The notes beneath the pieces were generated by a model. It was not told the origin of the DNA. It made no database searches and saw only the letters and a program-made list of their open reading frames with translations. Both the position numbers and the translations under genes were made by a program. Below, piece by piece: positions 63,262 to 64,000 of a stretch of DNA of 64,000 nucleotides. Within the stretch, counting starts at the first letter, position 1. Every line of letters starts with the position of its first letter. Source of the stretch: Halotia wernerae (GTDB lineage: Bacteria; Cyanobacteriota; Cyanobacteriia; Cyanobacteriales; Nostocaceae); NCBI GenBank assembly GCA_034931985.1, contig JAYGHB010000013.1, positions 25,837 to 89,836 of the forward strand, given 5' to 3'.

Positions 63262-63307
63262 TAATACGGTTTAATTTCATTAGAGTAGCTCTAACTCGTT
63301 AGGAAAA

Positions 63308-63883
63308 TCACCAAACCTCTGTTAAGTCTAAAACAAATCCTGGTAGTACATCTTCTCCTGATAAAGTAGTGGGATTTTTTAATATTTCTACATCTTGACC
63401 TAGCCTGTATACCTCAACCTTTCGGCTTTTCCGGTCAATTAACCATCCCAAATGAGCGCCATTTTCCATATATTCCCGCATTTTTGCCCGTAGCGTCTCG
63501 ATATTGTCTGAGGGTGATCTCAGTTCTACAACCAAGTCAGGACAAATAGGAGCAAAGCCTTCTCGCTCTTGGGGTGTAAGAATTTGCCATCGTTCTAATT
63601 TCACCCAAGCAGCATCAGGTGAGCGATTGGCTCCATTGGGTAAATGAAACCCTGTAGATGAGTTAAATGCCTTACCTAGCTTGGTTTGACGATTCCAGAG
63701 CCAGAGTTGCCCTTCAATATCCAAGTTGCGATTGCCTGTATCGCTACCAGTAGGAGGCATAACAATTAACTCTCCTGAAGCAGTTTTTTCTAGCCTTAAA
63801 TCACGGTTAACTTGGGCAAGTTCTTGAAACTGCTCTTGACTAACTTTGAAGCTTTGGGGAATAGTAAGGGTGAGATTGGCCAT
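63308..63883 (-). CDS. Uma2-family putative restriction endonuclease (DUF820)
   Basis: A 191-residue PD-(D/E)XK-fold protein. RSPDAAWVKLERW gives the first acidic residue, PDLVVELRSPSDN the core Asp and Glu, and MREYMENGAHLGWLIDRKSR the final helix and strand. FVLDLTEVW is a normal C-terminus. Uma2 proteins are highly multiplied in cyanobacteria and their role is unsettled. It starts 10 bp from repeat copy C, which therefore occupies its promoter region. Confidence 0.9.
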   Translation of the reverse strand: MANLTLTIPQSFKVSQEQFQELAQVNRDLRLEKTASGELIVMPPTGSDTGNRNLDIEGQLWLWNRQTKLGKAFNSSTGFHLPNGANRSPDAAWVKLERWQILTPQEREGFAPICPDLVVELRSPSDNIETLRAKMREYMENGAHLGWLIDRKSRKVEVYRLGQDVEILKNPTTLSGEDVLPGFVLDLTEVW

Positions 63884-63893
63884 AATGTACAGC

Positions 63894-64000
63894 CTAGTAC
63901 CGCAAGGCGGAATTAAAAATTAAAAATTAAAAATTAAAAATTAATACAGCATAAGCTTTTCATTGATTTGGAATGGGTGGTTTATTTACGCCATCGTGTA
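63894..64000. mobile_element. 111-bp CTAG-bounded MITE-like element, copy C (cut by window end)
   Basis: Near-identical to copy A: CTAGTACCGCAAGGCGGAA, five TTAAAAA-type heptamers, AATGGGTGGTTTATTTACGCC. It stops at GTGTA; four more bases (CTAG) would give exactly 111 bp. Confidence 0.85.

Noticed and set aside
1..64000. tRNA, rRNA, CRISPR array or prophage
   Set aside because: No cloverleaf consensus, ribosomal sequence, spaced direct repeats or phage structural genes were recognised by reading; a tRNA search program would settle the first.

Overview
The window comes from a filamentous, Nostoc-type cyanobacterium. The evidence is frequent HIP1 octamers (GCGATCGC), heptanucleotide tandem repeats between genes, and cyanobacterial genes such as ndhB, crtO, an RRM-type RNA-binding protein and a four-repeat topoisomerase I. 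No tRNA, rRNA, CRISPR array, prophage or transposase gene was recognised.

Layout. Positions 1-11264 hold an exopolysaccharide or heteroglycan locus on the + strand: eight glycosyltransferases (the first cut by the window edge), a sugar-nucleotide epimerase and a Wzy-like membrane protein. A secreted protein of unknown function, a YdcF/SanA-type protein and a WcaF-type acetyltransferase follow. From 14.7 to 25.8 kb come an incomplete branched-chain amino-acid ABC module (permease and ATPase), small proteins, a periplasmic retropepsin, a sterol desaturase/SDR fusion, a CDF metal exporter, polyphosphate glucokinase, a creatininase-family protein and a SulP anion transporter with a tandem universal stress protein. 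From 26.5 to 40.4 kb come Xaa-Pro aminopeptidase, an M90 peptidase, a PEP-CTERM protein, the carotenoid ketolase CrtO, a DUF2993 protein, a heterodimeric ABC exporter, a divergent IF-3 and a voltage-sensor ion channel. From 40.5 to 54.7 kb come a methyltransferase, an HpnI-like glycosyltransferase, a cyclic-peptide-type exporter with a DUF2237 protein, a polysaccharide deacetylase with a WecG-type transferase, a PgpH-type c-di-AMP phosphodiesterase, an inactive-looking ADP-ribosylglycohydrolase, aroQ with a small overlapping ORF, and topA. The right end (55.2-64 kb) is partly accessory: a DUF6745-type gene broken by a mobile repeat, a HigBA-like toxin-antitoxin pair, an RNA-binding protein, ndhB, pcrA, a decayed DUF433/DUF5615 pair and a Uma2 nuclease.

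The strongest new observations are these. (1) An IF-3 paralogue whose reading frame has no ATG, GTG or TTG in a suitable place but has an ATC with a well-spaced Shine-Dalgarno. (2) A 111-bp CTAG-bounded repeat present three times, one copy of which splits the DUF6745-type gene; a decayed duplicate of the junction about 1.2 kb away still shows the uninterrupted sequence and the original reading frame. (3) Several small proteins of 45-58 residues: an amphipathic one overlapping aroQ, a membrane peptide after the amino-acid ABC ATPase, and a Trp/Tyr-rich one. (4) Several relics and MITE-like elements, one of which supplies the stop codon of the aminopeptidase P gene.

All family names rest on motif recognition by eye. 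No database search or folding program was run.
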